This document shows, piece by piece, positions 45,050 to 55,235 of a stretch of DNA of 64,000 bases. The stretch lies in contig NZ_NOIQ01000004.1 of the NCBI RefSeq assembly GCF_004136575.1, forward strand, positions 56,439 through 120,438, written 5' to 3'. Position 1 is the stretch's first letter; the number at the start of each line of letters is the position of its first letter. The position numbers were made by a program, and so were the translations under genes. The stretch comes from Rothia koreensis. GTDB taxonomy: Bacteria > Actinomycetota > Actinomycetes > Actinomycetales > Micrococcaceae. A model generated the notes under the pieces. The model saw nothing but the letters and a program-made list of their open reading frames with translations, made no database searches and was not told where the DNA came from.

Positions 45050-45063
45050 GTAATGTGTATAAC
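45050..45063. promoter_or_regulatory. Candidate RpiR operator upstream of the APC permease
   Basis: GTAATGTGTATAAC differs from the GTAA-N6-TTAC pattern by a swap in the right half-site. It shares TGTAATGTG and the following T.AC with the site at 43982-43995 read on the other strand. It overlaps a possible -10 region of the permease promoter. Confidence 0.55.
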
Positions 45064-45108
45064 TCGACCTATCCGACTGTGATCCGCACCATACCGTAGG
45101 TGAGTAGC

Positions 45109-46536
45109 ATGCCCGATTCCTCGACCACGCGCCCTCCACGCAAGATCTCTTCCATCGAGGCGGCCGCGCTCTCCGTCGGATTCATGGGCCCGGTCATGGC
45201 CATGGCCCTCAACGGCATTGGCGTGGCAGACCTCGTGGGCACCAAGGTGCCCTTCACTTTTCTCGTAGCGGCGATCGGCGTCGTGGTGGTGGCCTACGCC
45301 TTCTTCCGCCTGACCGGCAAATATGCGCACTCCGGCTCGGTCTACGCCCTCACGGGGGTGACCATCGGCCCGCGAGCCGGATTCTTCTCCGGCTTCGCCC
45401 TGCTCGGGACCTATCTCTTCTTCGTGACCTGCATCTTCGGCGCGTGCGGAGTCTTCTTCAACGCATTCCTGGCGACTCTCGGACTCGATTCGTCGCTGCC
45501 ATGGCCGCTCCTGCTGCTGATCATTGGGGCCCTGGTCTGGGCGATCGGCTCACGGGAAGCCCCGCTGGTCACCCGCATCCTGCTCCTCATCGGCGGATTC
45601 GGTCTGGCATTGATGGTCGCTCTGACCGTGGTGGTCCTGGTGACGGTCGGGGCCGGCAACGGTTCGTACCCCGGAGCCGAGCATTCGGGGCTCGACTTGG
45701 GCCCCCTCCTCCCCCATGGCGCCTCCGGATCGGCCGTCATGACGGCCTCCGTCTTCGCGTTCATCTCCTGGGCGGGTTTCGAATCGTGCACTTCATTGGC
45801 CGAGGAGACGAGGAACCCCAAACGAGCCATCCCCATCGCCCTCATGGGGTCCGTGATCCTGTGCGGAGTCATCTACGTTCTGGTCATGTACGCGCAAACG
45901 ATCGGGTTCGGGGCGACGGACGCGGGCGCGAAGGCCTTCGCCGCGTCGGAGTCGTCTCTCATCGACATCGCCCTTCAGTACACCAATCCGTTCTTCGCCC
46001 AGCTTCTGGCCTTCTCCGCATTCGCGGTAGCCTTCGGATCGGCGCTGAGTTCGACGTCGGCCGGCGCCCGTCTCCTGTTCGCGCTCGCCAGAGACGGGTT
46101 CGGCCCCAAGATTCTGGCCAAAACCCGGGCCGACCAACGTACCCCTCGCCATTGTGTGACGGCCGTGGTGGTCATCGCCTTGCTCCTGTCCCTCATTCTG
46201 CTGGTGGTCCGGGCGGGACCGTTCGAAACGTACTACTGGTACGCCACCATTGCCGTGCTCTGCCTGCTGGTCGCCTACGCCATGACCTCCCTCGGAGCCC
46301 TCTCCGCAATCCTGCGTCGGACCACGGACATCCCACGGTGGGAAATGATCTTCCCGGTGGTCGCGCTGATTTACCTCGGGTACGTCTACTTCGTTCAGGC
46401 CTGGGGCCAAGAGGCCCCGTACAGCTACTTCCCATGGATCGCCGGCCTGTGGTGCGCCGTCGGACTCGGGATGGCACTGCTTCGACCGGATATGGCCAGG
46501 AGCATCGGGGACGAGCTGATCCAGTCGGACGACTAG
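45109..46536 (+). CDS. APC-family amino-acid/amine permease
   Basis: This 475-aa protein has about 12 membrane segments. Helix 1 reads AALSVGFMGPVMAMALNG, the helix 6 region WAGFESCTSLAEETRNPKRAIP and helix 8 FGSALSSTSAGARLLFALARDGF. I chose ATG 45109 (AGGTGAG 6 bp upstream) rather than the GTG at 45100. It is divergent from the RpiR gene and shares an operator motif with the GS-amidohydrolase operon, so it probably imports that pathway's substrate. Confidence 0.92.
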   Translation: MPDSSTTRPPRKISSIEAAALSVGFMGPVMAMALNGIGVADLVGTKVPFTFLVAAIGVVVVAYAFFRLTGKYAHSGSVYALTGVTIGPRAGFFSGFALLGTYLFFVTCIFGACGVFFNAFLATLGLDSSLPWPLLLLIIGALVWAIGSREAPLVTRILLLIGGFGLALMVALTVVVLVTVGAGNGSYPGAEHSGLDLGPLLPHGASGSAVMTASVFAFISWAGFESCTSLAEETRNPKRAIPIALMGSVILCGVIYVLVMYAQTIGFGATDAGAKAFAASESSLIDIALQYTNPFFAQLLAFSAFAVAFGSALSSTSAGARLLFALARDGFGPKILAKTRADQRTPRHCVTAVVVIALLLSLILLVVRAGPFETYYWYATIAVLCLLVAYAMTSLGALSAILRRTTDIPRWEMIFPVVALIYLGYVYFVQAWGQEAPYSYFPWIAGLWCAVGLGMALLRPDMARSIGDELIQSDD

Positions 46537-46549
46537 GGCTCTCCGACCG

Positions 46550-47866
46550 CTATGCCTCTCCCATCACCGTCAGCACCACCAACAGGACATTGAGCACCAC
46601 GATCGCCACCGCCACGACGAGGGCAAGAACCCGGACCACCCACGGATTGGTCCAACGTCCCATCAGTCCGCGGTCGGCCGTGTACCGGGCGAGCGGGATG
46701 ATCGCGAAAGGAATGCCCAGCGACAGGACGACTTGGCTGATGACAAGGCTCCACGTGGGGTCCCACCCGATCCCCAGGACCAGGAGCGCGGGTATCAGGG
46801 TGACCGCGCGACGCACCAGCAAGGGAACTCGGATGTGCAGGAGGCCCCTCATGATGGCCGAACCGGCATAGCAGCCGACCGACGTCGAGGCGAGCCCGGA
46901 TGCGAGCAGTCCCACCGCGAACACGAGCCCGACCGCGGGTCCAAGATGTTCCGAGATGGCCGCGGCGGCCCCCTCGATGCTGTCGGTTCCCTCGACACCG
47001 GGCAGGGAAGCCGCCGCCATGAGCAACATCCCGATGTTGACGGACCCGGCAATGATCAGCCCGAGGACCACGTCCCACCGAGTCGCCGACAACAAGCGCG
47101 ACGTCGTCGTTTCGGAGCGTGACTCGGGGCGCCCGTGTCGATCCCGGACCAGCGCGGAGTGCAGGTAGATGGCGTGCGGCATCACGGTGGCTCCGAGCAT
47201 ACTGGCGGCAAGGAGCACGGATTGGGAATCCTGGAATCGAGGAATCAACCCTTCGGAGGCCGCACCCCAGTCCACGGGGCTCACGACCAGCCCGGACATG
47301 AAACCGATGGTGATCACGACCAGCAGCCCCACCACCAGCGCCTCGAAACGCCGTGGATTCCTGCCGTTCTGCACGGCCAGCAACACCATCGAGACGACGC
47401 CGACCAGCACACCGCCCCAGAGCATCGGCATACCGAACAGGATGTGCAGGGCAATGGCACCACCGACCACCTCGGCGAGGTCGGTGGCCGCCGCGACGAC
47501 CTCGGCCTGGGCCCAGAACAACAATCGCGGACCCCGACGCATGCGAGCCCCGAGGAGATCGGGGAGGCTCTCACCCGTCACGACGGCGAGCTTGGCCGAC
47601 AGGTACTGAACCAGAACCGCCATGAGGTTGGCCAGAACCAGCACCCAGACCAGGAGATATCCGTACTCCGCCCCGGCCGAGAGGTTCGAGGCGACGTTGC
47701 CAGGATCCACGTAGGCAATCGAGGCAACGAACGCCGGACCCAGCAGGGCGATCCATCGTCGACGCGGAACACGCGGCCGTGAGGCGGAGGAATTCGAGGA
47801 CCGCGGCGCACCGCTCGGTTCGGCTCCGGAGCCGACGTGCACCGATTCGGCGTGCCTCTCGCTCAT
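46550..47866 (-). CDS. mntH: Nramp-family Mn2+/Fe2+ transporter
   Basis: This 438-aa protein has 11 membrane segments and the Nramp metal-site motifs: DPGNVASN in helix 1 and MPHAIYLHSALV in helix 6. The start at ATG 47866 follows GAGGAGG. It imports divalent manganese or iron with protons. Its stop is 13 bp from the converging permease gene. I looked for a MntR/DtxR box upstream and saw no convincing one. Confidence 0.94.
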   Translation of the reverse strand: MSERHAESVHVGSGAEPSGAPRSSNSSASRPRVPRRRWIALLGPAFVASIAYVDPGNVASNLSAGAEYGYLLVWVLVLANLMAVLVQYLSAKLAVVTGESLPDLLGARMRRGPRLLFWAQAEVVAAATDLAEVVGGAIALHILFGMPMLWGGVLVGVVSMVLLAVQNGRNPRRFEALVVGLLVVITIGFMSGLVVSPVDWGAASEGLIPRFQDSQSVLLAASMLGATVMPHAIYLHSALVRDRHGRPESRSETTTSRLLSATRWDVVLGLIIAGSVNIGMLLMAAASLPGVEGTDSIEGAAAAISEHLGPAVGLVFAVGLLASGLASTSVGCYAGSAIMRGLLHIRVPLLVRRAVTLIPALLVLGIGWDPTWSLVISQVVLSLGIPFAIIPLARYTADRGLMGRWTNPWVVRVLALVVAVAIVVLNVLLVVLTVMGEA

Positions 47867-47971
47867 CGGATTCCAGCCTCCTCAGATGGTTTTACGCCAT
47901 GCCTGACAAGAAGACTACGCCTGAGCGAAGTTGATCGCCACTCGATGGAGTCGCCGCGGGGGCGACCGCGC

Positions 47972-48706
47972 TCAGCCCCGAGCGAGCCCGAGGATCGCCG
48001 GAGCGACGTCGTCCGGCTCCAGGTGATGGTCCGCGAAAGAGAGGAGTTCGTGCTGGCCCACGCAGAAGCTGGCATCCGCATGGCGCAGGAGCTCGACGTC
48101 GTTCGCGTCGTTGCCGAATGCCGTATACCCGTCGCCGCAAAGTTGTAATTTCACGAGCGCCGCGTGCTTGGAGATGCCCGACGGGGCGATGTCGATGAGG
48201 CCCTCGGCCGGGTGATGCGTCACGGTCAGGCCGGCCGAACGAAGGCGTTCCCGCACGGCCTCGTCCTCGGTGAACAGCACCACTTTGGAGTAGGTGCCCA
48301 ACTCGGCCCGAGACACCGTGGACGCCAGAGCTCCGGCGTCGAGCTGCCGGTAGATGCGGTGATCCGCTTCGCCCGTGTAGGAGTAGTTCCACTCGCCATC
48401 GATCAGATAGGCGCACCCGGTGGCCTCGATCAGCGCGTCCACCAGGTCCCGCTCGGACGGGGCGAATCCAACGACGTCGATGCCCCCGCCCCTGCGCTGC
48501 AGAAAGGCCCCGTTGCCGCCGATCAGCGCCTCTTTGCGAAGATCCTCCGGCAGAACCGGGTAGAGATCACGGATCGGCCGGGCCGAAGCGAAGACCAGCG
48601 GCCGAACGGACCGCAGCGCACGGAGGGCCTCGAGAATGTCCGTGGAGACAGTGCGCCCGTCGAAGCACAGGGTGCCGTCCACGTCGAAGACTGCGGGTTC
48701 ATTCAT
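47972..48706 (-). CDS. HAD superfamily (Cof-type, IIB) phosphatase
   Basis: This 244-aa protein has motif I as FDVDGTL (Asp nucleophile), motif II as FASARP, motif III Lys in ISKHAAL and motif IV as GNDANDVELL, with a IIB cap between II and III. This is the Cof/YbiV group that dephosphorylates sugar phosphates or cofactors. Adjacent ATG codons at 48709 and 48706 share GAGGTG; 48706 has the better spacing. It stands alone; the substrate is unknown. Confidence 0.9.
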   Translation of the reverse strand: MNEPAVFDVDGTLCFDGRTVSTDILEALRALRSVRPLVFASARPIRDLYPVLPEDLRKEALIGGNGAFLQRRGGGIDVVGFAPSERDLVDALIEATGCAYLIDGEWNYSYTGEADHRIYRQLDAGALASTVSRAELGTYSKVVLFTEDEAVRERLRSAGLTVTHHPAEGLIDIAPSGISKHAALVKLQLCGDGYTAFGNDANDVELLRHADASFCVGQHELLSFADHHLEPDDVAPAILGLARG

Positions 48707-48902
48707 CACCTCACACCTTATAAGCAGGAATACCGCTCACGAGTCCCCGCGCCCGGCGAACACGGATGCGGCCGGAAGAAGGTACTCCCGGCCGCACCCA
48801 CGTCCGCGCTTGGTCGTTGCGCAAGTACCGTTGTGCAATCGCCTTTGCGCCGTGGTCACCCGCAGCGTCCACACGCAGTGGCCTCGCCCAACAGCCGCTG
48901 TC

Positions 48903-49484
48903 CTAGAACACGCCGTCGTGGGCGTTGCCGAAGTCGGTGGTCGTGTTCTGGCGCGAGTCGACGTTCTGGTCGTTGTCCGTGGTCTTGTCGTCGTCCAGGC
49001 GGCCGACCTGCGTCACGGTCACGTAATTCTCCAGGCGACCTTCCTTCGTCAGGCCGTCACCGAAGTCCAGATTGGCGATCAGCTGATCCTGCCCCGCCTC
49101 CACCGGGTTGGCCAGGGTGACCATGAAGGAGCGGGTCGATGTCTTCTCGTCGAAGCCGAGATCCTGGGTGTAGGCCCCGTTGAACCAACCCGGTGTGATG
49201 ACTCGATCGACGCCCTGGGGCCCCTTGTCGGTCTTCACATCGATGCGGAAGCTGATGGCCGGGAACTCCGAGTAGTAGCGTTCCGATCCGACGTTCTTGG
49301 CATGAACGGCAACCAGGCCGGCATACCCCTTGGCCTTGATGCCAGAGACGGTGTACCCGACGCTGAGATCGTGGGCGGGCGTCGCGGTCTCGTCCGCCTG
49401 CGCCGCACCCGCGCCGAACGTGGTGATTCCGATGGCGAGAGCTGCTGCGGCCGCCGTCGTGCGGCCGATGAGCTTGTTCTTCAT
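48903..49484 (-). CDS. Small secreted protein of unknown function (with partner at 49521)
   Basis: This 193-aa protein has a clear signal peptide (basic start, Ala-rich core, AQA cleavage near residue 29). The mature protein has no cysteine. It is rich in polar and aromatic beta-strand-like stretches and has a Thr/Asp/Asn-rich C-terminus. No family is recognised. It lies 36 bp after the gene for another secreted protein on the same strand and is probably co-transcribed with it. A GCGGCCGG...CCGGCCGC hairpin (48768-48795) lies about 110 bp downstream. Confidence 0.7.
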   Translation of the reverse strand: MKNKLIGRTTAAAAALAIGITTFGAGAAQADETATPAHDLSVGYTVSGIKAKGYAGLVAVHAKNVGSERYYSEFPAISFRIDVKTDKGPQGVDRVITPGWFNGAYTQDLGFDEKTSTRSFMVTLANPVEAGQDQLIANLDFGDGLTKEGRLENYVTVTQVGRLDDDKTTDNDQNVDSRQNTTTDFGNAHDGVF

Positions 49485-49520
49485 GATTCTTCAGTCTCCG
49501 TTCCGTGGGTCAGCGGTGGT

Positions 49521-50198
49521 CTAGGAATCAGCCGGGTTGTTGTACAGCTTGACGTCGACCTCGTTCTTGACCGGAACGAAGGCATTCCAGGCCGTCGGGT
49601 TGGTCCAGGTGCCGTCGGCGCCGCAAATCTGCTGTGTTCCGGACATGGTCACCGTGCGGAAGCCGTACGTGGCCTCACCGGTGTATCCCGGGGGAACGTC
49701 GTAGGGGCCGACCGTCTGGCCAACGTTCCAGGACAGCTCGTACGCGGCCTCGAAACCGATCTTCTTCGAAATTTCGGTAGCGATGCCGAAGGTCCCGCCG
49801 TCCTTGGAACCACTCGCATTGATCGTCGTGCTGTTGCCCTGCTCGCCGTTGACCTTGATGTTGATCGTCTGGGACTCGGAGGTTTCCTGCGTCAGCGGAA
49901 TGTTCTTGTCCGTGTTGTTGGTCGTGGAGATGGTTCCGACCGGCGAGAAGTTGTCCTTGACCTCGTACACCACGGTGCGACGGTCTTCGAGCGCATTGCA
50001 GACCGGGTGCGGGTTGAGGACGTTCGGTTTGATGTGGTCCGATCCGTGATACGTGTTCACGATCGGCAGGGTCGGGTTCAACTTGGGCGTTTCGGGGTAG
50101 TGGTTCTCGATGGTCGTGGCATTCGCGGGCATCGCGGCGAGACCGACCAGCAGCGCGCTGCCGCCCAGAATTCCGGCCATCTTTCCTGTCAGCTTCAT
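49521..50198 (-). CDS. Secreted protein, possibly a beta-pore-forming-like fold
   Basis: This 225-aa protein has a signal peptide (cleaved after ANA, near residue 27) and two cysteines in the mature part. Its middle (about residues 85-165) alternates polar and hydrophobic residues in long Ser/Thr/Asn-rich strands. The flow (TISTTNN, TSESQTINI, SWNVGQTVGPYDVPPGYTG, then YGFRTVTMSGT) recalls the insertion region and framework of aerolysin/ETX-like proteins. I cannot confirm that assignment. ATG 50198 follows GAGGAG; the open frame upstream to 50564 lacks a ribosome site. Two GTAC-type palindromes lie in the upstream region. Confidence 0.65.
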   Translation of the reverse strand: MKLTGKMAGILGGSALLVGLAAMPANATTIENHYPETPKLNPTLPIVNTYHGSDHIKPNVLNPHPVCNALEDRRTVVYEVKDNFSPVGTISTTNNTDKNIPLTQETSESQTINIKVNGEQGNSTTINASGSKDGGTFGIATEISKKIGFEAAYELSWNVGQTVGPYDVPPGYTGEATYGFRTVTMSGTQQICGADGTWTNPTAWNAFVPVKNEVDVKLYNNPADS

Positions 50199-50734
50199 AG
50201 GTGCTCCTCGTTTGGACCTTGATCTGCGGATCCCGGCAACAGGCACCGCACGCTGTGCGATGCACGAGCCCCATCCGCCAAGAGTGAGGTCCTCTGGCCG
50301 GCATCTGACCGGAACGATACATAGCCAGGCGGCCTTTTTGTACTCCCTAGTACACCTCCGCTTTTCGGTCGCATCGCAACCGCCGGAGGCGACATCGTGG
50401 GGATCCACACAAGATCCCACGCAAATGCACGCATTCCGCACCGTCTCCACGAACCCCAGCCCCGCGAGCAAGGACTCGAGCAAGGTCACCGCAATATCCG
50501 ACGAAGCCGAAAATGATTCGTACCGAGCGGTACACAACAGCGGACAGAAGGTGCATCGATTCAAGATTTAACGTATGGGTTTGGTTTGCCTTACCCAGAG
50601 GCCACCGGCGCCTCGGGAACACGGTCAGACCAGGGCGACCACCCGATATTACGTTTTGTGAAGCGGCGTGCTCCCGGGCCGCGAAGGGTCCGGATGCGGA
50701 TCACCTTCGGGCGCGACCGCCTCGAAGTTCCCGA
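50199..50734. promoter_or_regulatory. Intergenic region with two GTAC-type palindromes upstream of the secreted-protein genes
   Basis: This 536-bp spacer has no credible gene. TGTACT-CCCT-AGTACA (50339-50354) and CGTACC-GAGC-GGTACA (50519-50534) share a GTAC(Y)-N4-(R)GTAC layout with the same 4-nt spacer. Both lie upstream of the secreted-protein pair, 180 bp apart. A weak hairpin CGAAGG...CCTTCG (50682-50709) follows the end of the thiF gene. Confidence 0.45.
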
Positions 50735-52737
<2,003 letters not shown>

Positions 52738-52977
52738 TTATCCTCCCTGGACGGCGGTGACCAGGTCGATCTCCGTTCCGTCGTCGACCACGCGTTCCTG
52801 CCACGCGGTGCGGGGCACGACCTGGCCGTCGATGGACACCGCGACACCGAGGCGTCCGCCGTCGGTCGGACGACCGTCCGGCTCCAGGTCGCGATCCAGA
52901 ACCTTGCCGACCACGTCCACCAGCGTTGCCCGGTCGTGCACGCTGACCTGCTGTTCGTTGACTTTCACGGTTTTCAC
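52738..52977 (-). CDS. thiS: Sulfur-carrier protein ThiS
   Basis: This 79-aa ubiquitin-fold protein ends in AVQGG, the Gly-Gly tail that is adenylated by ThiF and thiocarboxylated. GTG at 52977 overlaps the thiO stop (GTGA). The length is slightly over the usual 66 residues because of an insert near residues 28-42. It delivers sulfur to ThiG. Confidence 0.94.
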   Translation of the reverse strand: MKTVKVNEQQVSVHDRATLVDVVGKVLDRDLEPDGRPTDGGRLGVAVSIDGQVVPRTAWQERVVDDGTEIDLVTAVQGG

Positions 52978-54209
52978 GCGGGTATTCCTCCTGCAAGGCG
53001 CTCGCGCGCCGGTCCTGCCCCCGCGCCGAAGCGAGTGGGGTCCATGGTCTCGAGAAGCCGGGCGTCGTCGTCGCCCAATGGTTCGTGGGTCAGGAGGGCC
53101 GCTCCCAGACGGGCGCCGAGGGGCGAGAGCAGTATTCCGTGGCGCGAATACCCGGTCGAGACCACGACGCCGGGGGCGTCCGGGACGTAGCCCAGGTACG
53201 GGATGTCGTCGGGTGTGCCGGGGCGAGCTCGTGCCATGGTCTCCACGAGCTCCATGTCCCTCACCCCCGGAGCCACGGTCACGGCATCCTCCAGCAGCTC
53301 CTGCACGCACCCCGCGTTGACCCCGGACAGACCGTCCTCCCGAACGCTGGCGCCGACCACCAGACCGCCGTCCGCACGGGGCACGAGGTACACCTGGCGG
53401 CCGAGGACCGTGGCCCGAACGGTCGCAGTGACCACGTGCCTCTCCCCCGGGGCAAGGTATCCCTCCCGAAGCCGGAGCCTGAGGACATCGCCATGGACCG
53501 CCCTCAGGTCCAGCGGAAATCCCTCCGTCACACCCCCGAGGCTCCGGTATCCCAGACCGCAGGCGACCAGAACCCGGTCGACCCGGTGTACCCGGCCCTC
53601 CGCCGTCGTGACATCCTGCGTCGCCCCGTCCCCGCCGGACTCGTCGATCCGGACAACGGTCTCCTCCCGGGAAACCGCGGCAGGACCGACGCCAGGGAAG
53701 TCGCCCGGGTCCAGCTCCGCGGACAGCGCATCCTGAAGCGCCCCCACGAGGAGACGAGGGTCGATCTGGTGATCGGTCGGGACTTCGTAGCCGCCCGCCA
53801 GCCGGGGGTTGAGGCCGGGTTCCGCCTCGCGCAACCGCTGCTGCGAGATCGGTCTCGTGTGCATCCCGTGCTCCGCGTGGACCCGCGCGTGGTCGGCCAC
53901 CCGGGTCAGATCAGCCCGGTCCCCGGCCACCAGGAGCGTTCCGTTCTCGAGGTAACCGTGCGGTCGATCCGTGGCCCGAGCAAGACGAGCAATGTGCTCC
54001 GGGTACTCGCGGAGCGCGGCGAGCATGAGGGGGTACAGCTTGTCCTGTCCGAATTGGACTTCGCTGATGGGTGCGAGCATTCCCGCGGCGGCACGCGTTG
54101 CCCCATGACCGGGTTTCGGGTCGAAAATCGTCACGCGATGCCCGCGCAACCGCAGTTGCCATGCGGTCTGCAGGCCGACGACGCCGGCACCCACGACACC
54201 GATATGCAT
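52974..54209 (-). CDS. thiO: Glycine oxidase ThiO
   Basis: This 411-aa FAD-dependent amine oxidase has the dinucleotide motif GVVGAGVVGLQTAWQL at the N-terminus, then GATRAAAGMLAP and the C-terminal GYSRHGILLSP typical of ThiO/DAO. It makes the dehydroglycine used by ThiG. The start at ATG 54209 has GAGGAGG, which lies in the 3' part of the TPP riboswitch. The same frame continues upstream as a long non-coding read-through opposite thiE and the dehydrogenase gene and is not real. Confidence 0.94.
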   Translation of the reverse strand: MHIGVVGAGVVGLQTAWQLRLRGHRVTIFDPKPGHGATRAAAGMLAPISEVQFGQDKLYPLMLAALREYPEHIARLARATDRPHGYLENGTLLVAGDRADLTRVADHARVHAEHGMHTRPISQQRLREAEPGLNPRLAGGYEVPTDHQIDPRLLVGALQDALSAELDPGDFPGVGPAAVSREETVVRIDESGGDGATQDVTTAEGRVHRVDRVLVACGLGYRSLGGVTEGFPLDLRAVHGDVLRLRLREGYLAPGERHVVTATVRATVLGRQVYLVPRADGGLVVGASVREDGLSGVNAGCVQELLEDAVTVAPGVRDMELVETMARARPGTPDDIPYLGYVPDAPGVVVSTGYSRHGILLSPLGARLGAALLTHEPLGDDDARLLETMDPTRFGAGAGPARERLAGGIPA

Positions 54210-54212
54210 CGG

Positions 54213-54300
54213 TTGATCCTCCTCACGGCGGCATGATCCGCATCGAGTCCTGATGGTCGGCGGTATTGCCCTCTCAGTCCGGCCTTCCCGGACTCCCATG
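54213..54300 (-). ncRNA. TPP riboswitch (THI element) controlling thiO-thiS-thiG-thiF
   Basis: Read on the minus strand, the leader contains GGACTGAGAGGGC and, further on, GATGCGGATCATGCCGCCG followed by TGAGGAGG. These correspond to the conserved CUGAGA and CUGAUCYGGAUAAUGCCRGCG-type cores of the TPP aptamer. The terminal segment contains the thiO ribosome site, so thiamine pyrophosphate would block translation initiation. The 5' limit is approximate. Confidence 0.85.
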
Positions 54301-54392
54301 TCCCTCAAGTCTAGGCCCACACGGCCCGGGGCGCACACGGCCGGTCGTGCGAGTCTCGGACCATGGTCCCGGGGTGGGTTAATGTGGCATCC

Positions 54393-55166
54393 GTGACGAC
54401 CTCTAAGAATTCGCCCCGCCGGGGCCAACTGCCGCCGGCGGAATCCCCGTCCGTGTCCGCGACCCGGGCCGCCCGCCTCGAACGACTCCGCAGCGCCCGC
54501 CTCTACCTCTGCTGCGATCTGCAGAGGTTCCTGGCCACCGATCCCCGGCAGGATACCGTCGAGCAACTGGACACCGACCGGCTCGAACTCTTCTTCCGGT
54601 CCGCATTCCGCGGCGGCGTCGACATCATCCAAGTCAGGGACAAGAAAGTCTCGGTCCGCACCGAGCTGGAGGCCCTTCGCCTGCTGGTTCGAGTCGCGGA
54701 GCAGGAGGGCGGACTCTCCGCGGCCAACGACCGCGCGGATGCGGCCCTTCTCTCGCGGGTCGATGTCTTCCACGTGGGCCAGACCGACCTGACCACGCAG
54801 CAGGCTCGGACAGTGCTCGGGGACGATGTCCTCCTGGGCCGCTCCTGCCACACCCGCTCGCAGGTCGTGGCGGCCTCGGAGGACCCGGGAACGGACTACT
54901 ACTGCACGGGCCCGGTGTGGGAGACACCGACCAAACCGGGCCGACCCGCCGTCGGACTGGACCTCCCCGCATTCGCCGCGGACCTCGATCCCGTCTGCGG
55001 CACGTCCTCGACGCCGTTCTTCGCGATCGGCGGCATTGACGAAGAAACCGTCTCCCAGGTCACGGCCGCGGGGGCTGGAAGGATCGTCGTCGTACGCGCC
55101 ATAGCCGATGCCGCGAACCCGGAGAATGCCGCTCGTCGGCTCGCGGACGCGCTCGGCGGGGAGTAA
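54393..55166 (+). CDS. thiE: Thiamine-phosphate synthase ThiE
   Basis: This 257-aa TIM barrel has VDIIQVRDK, SAANDRADAALL, VFHVGQTDL, LLGRSCHT, YYCTGPVWETPTKPG and PFFAIGGIDEE, which match the ThiE pyrophosphate and pyrimidine-binding loops. The likely start is GTG 54393, giving about 35 extra N-terminal residues relative to short ThiE proteins; ATG 54363 is possible. It joins HMP-PP and thiazole phosphate. It is divergent from the thiO operon, and no separate TPP element is visible before it. Confidence 0.9.
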   Translation: MTTSKNSPRRGQLPPAESPSVSATRAARLERLRSARLYLCCDLQRFLATDPRQDTVEQLDTDRLELFFRSAFRGGVDIIQVRDKKVSVRTELEALRLLVRVAEQEGGLSAANDRADAALLSRVDVFHVGQTDLTTQQARTVLGDDVLLGRSCHTRSQVVAASEDPGTDYYCTGPVWETPTKPGRPAVGLDLPAFAADLDPVCGTSSTPFFAIGGIDEETVSQVTAAGAGRIVVVRAIADAANPENAARRLADALGGE

Positions 55167-55235
55167 AACCCCGAAACATTCCGCCGATGTCGAAAACGCC
55201 TGGACGCGCCGCGGCACATTGGTTTTGCTGTATGC

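Noticed and set aside
47867..47971. MntR/DtxR box upstream of mntH
   Set aside because: The spacer has some A/T-rich words but no convincing palindrome of the expected type.
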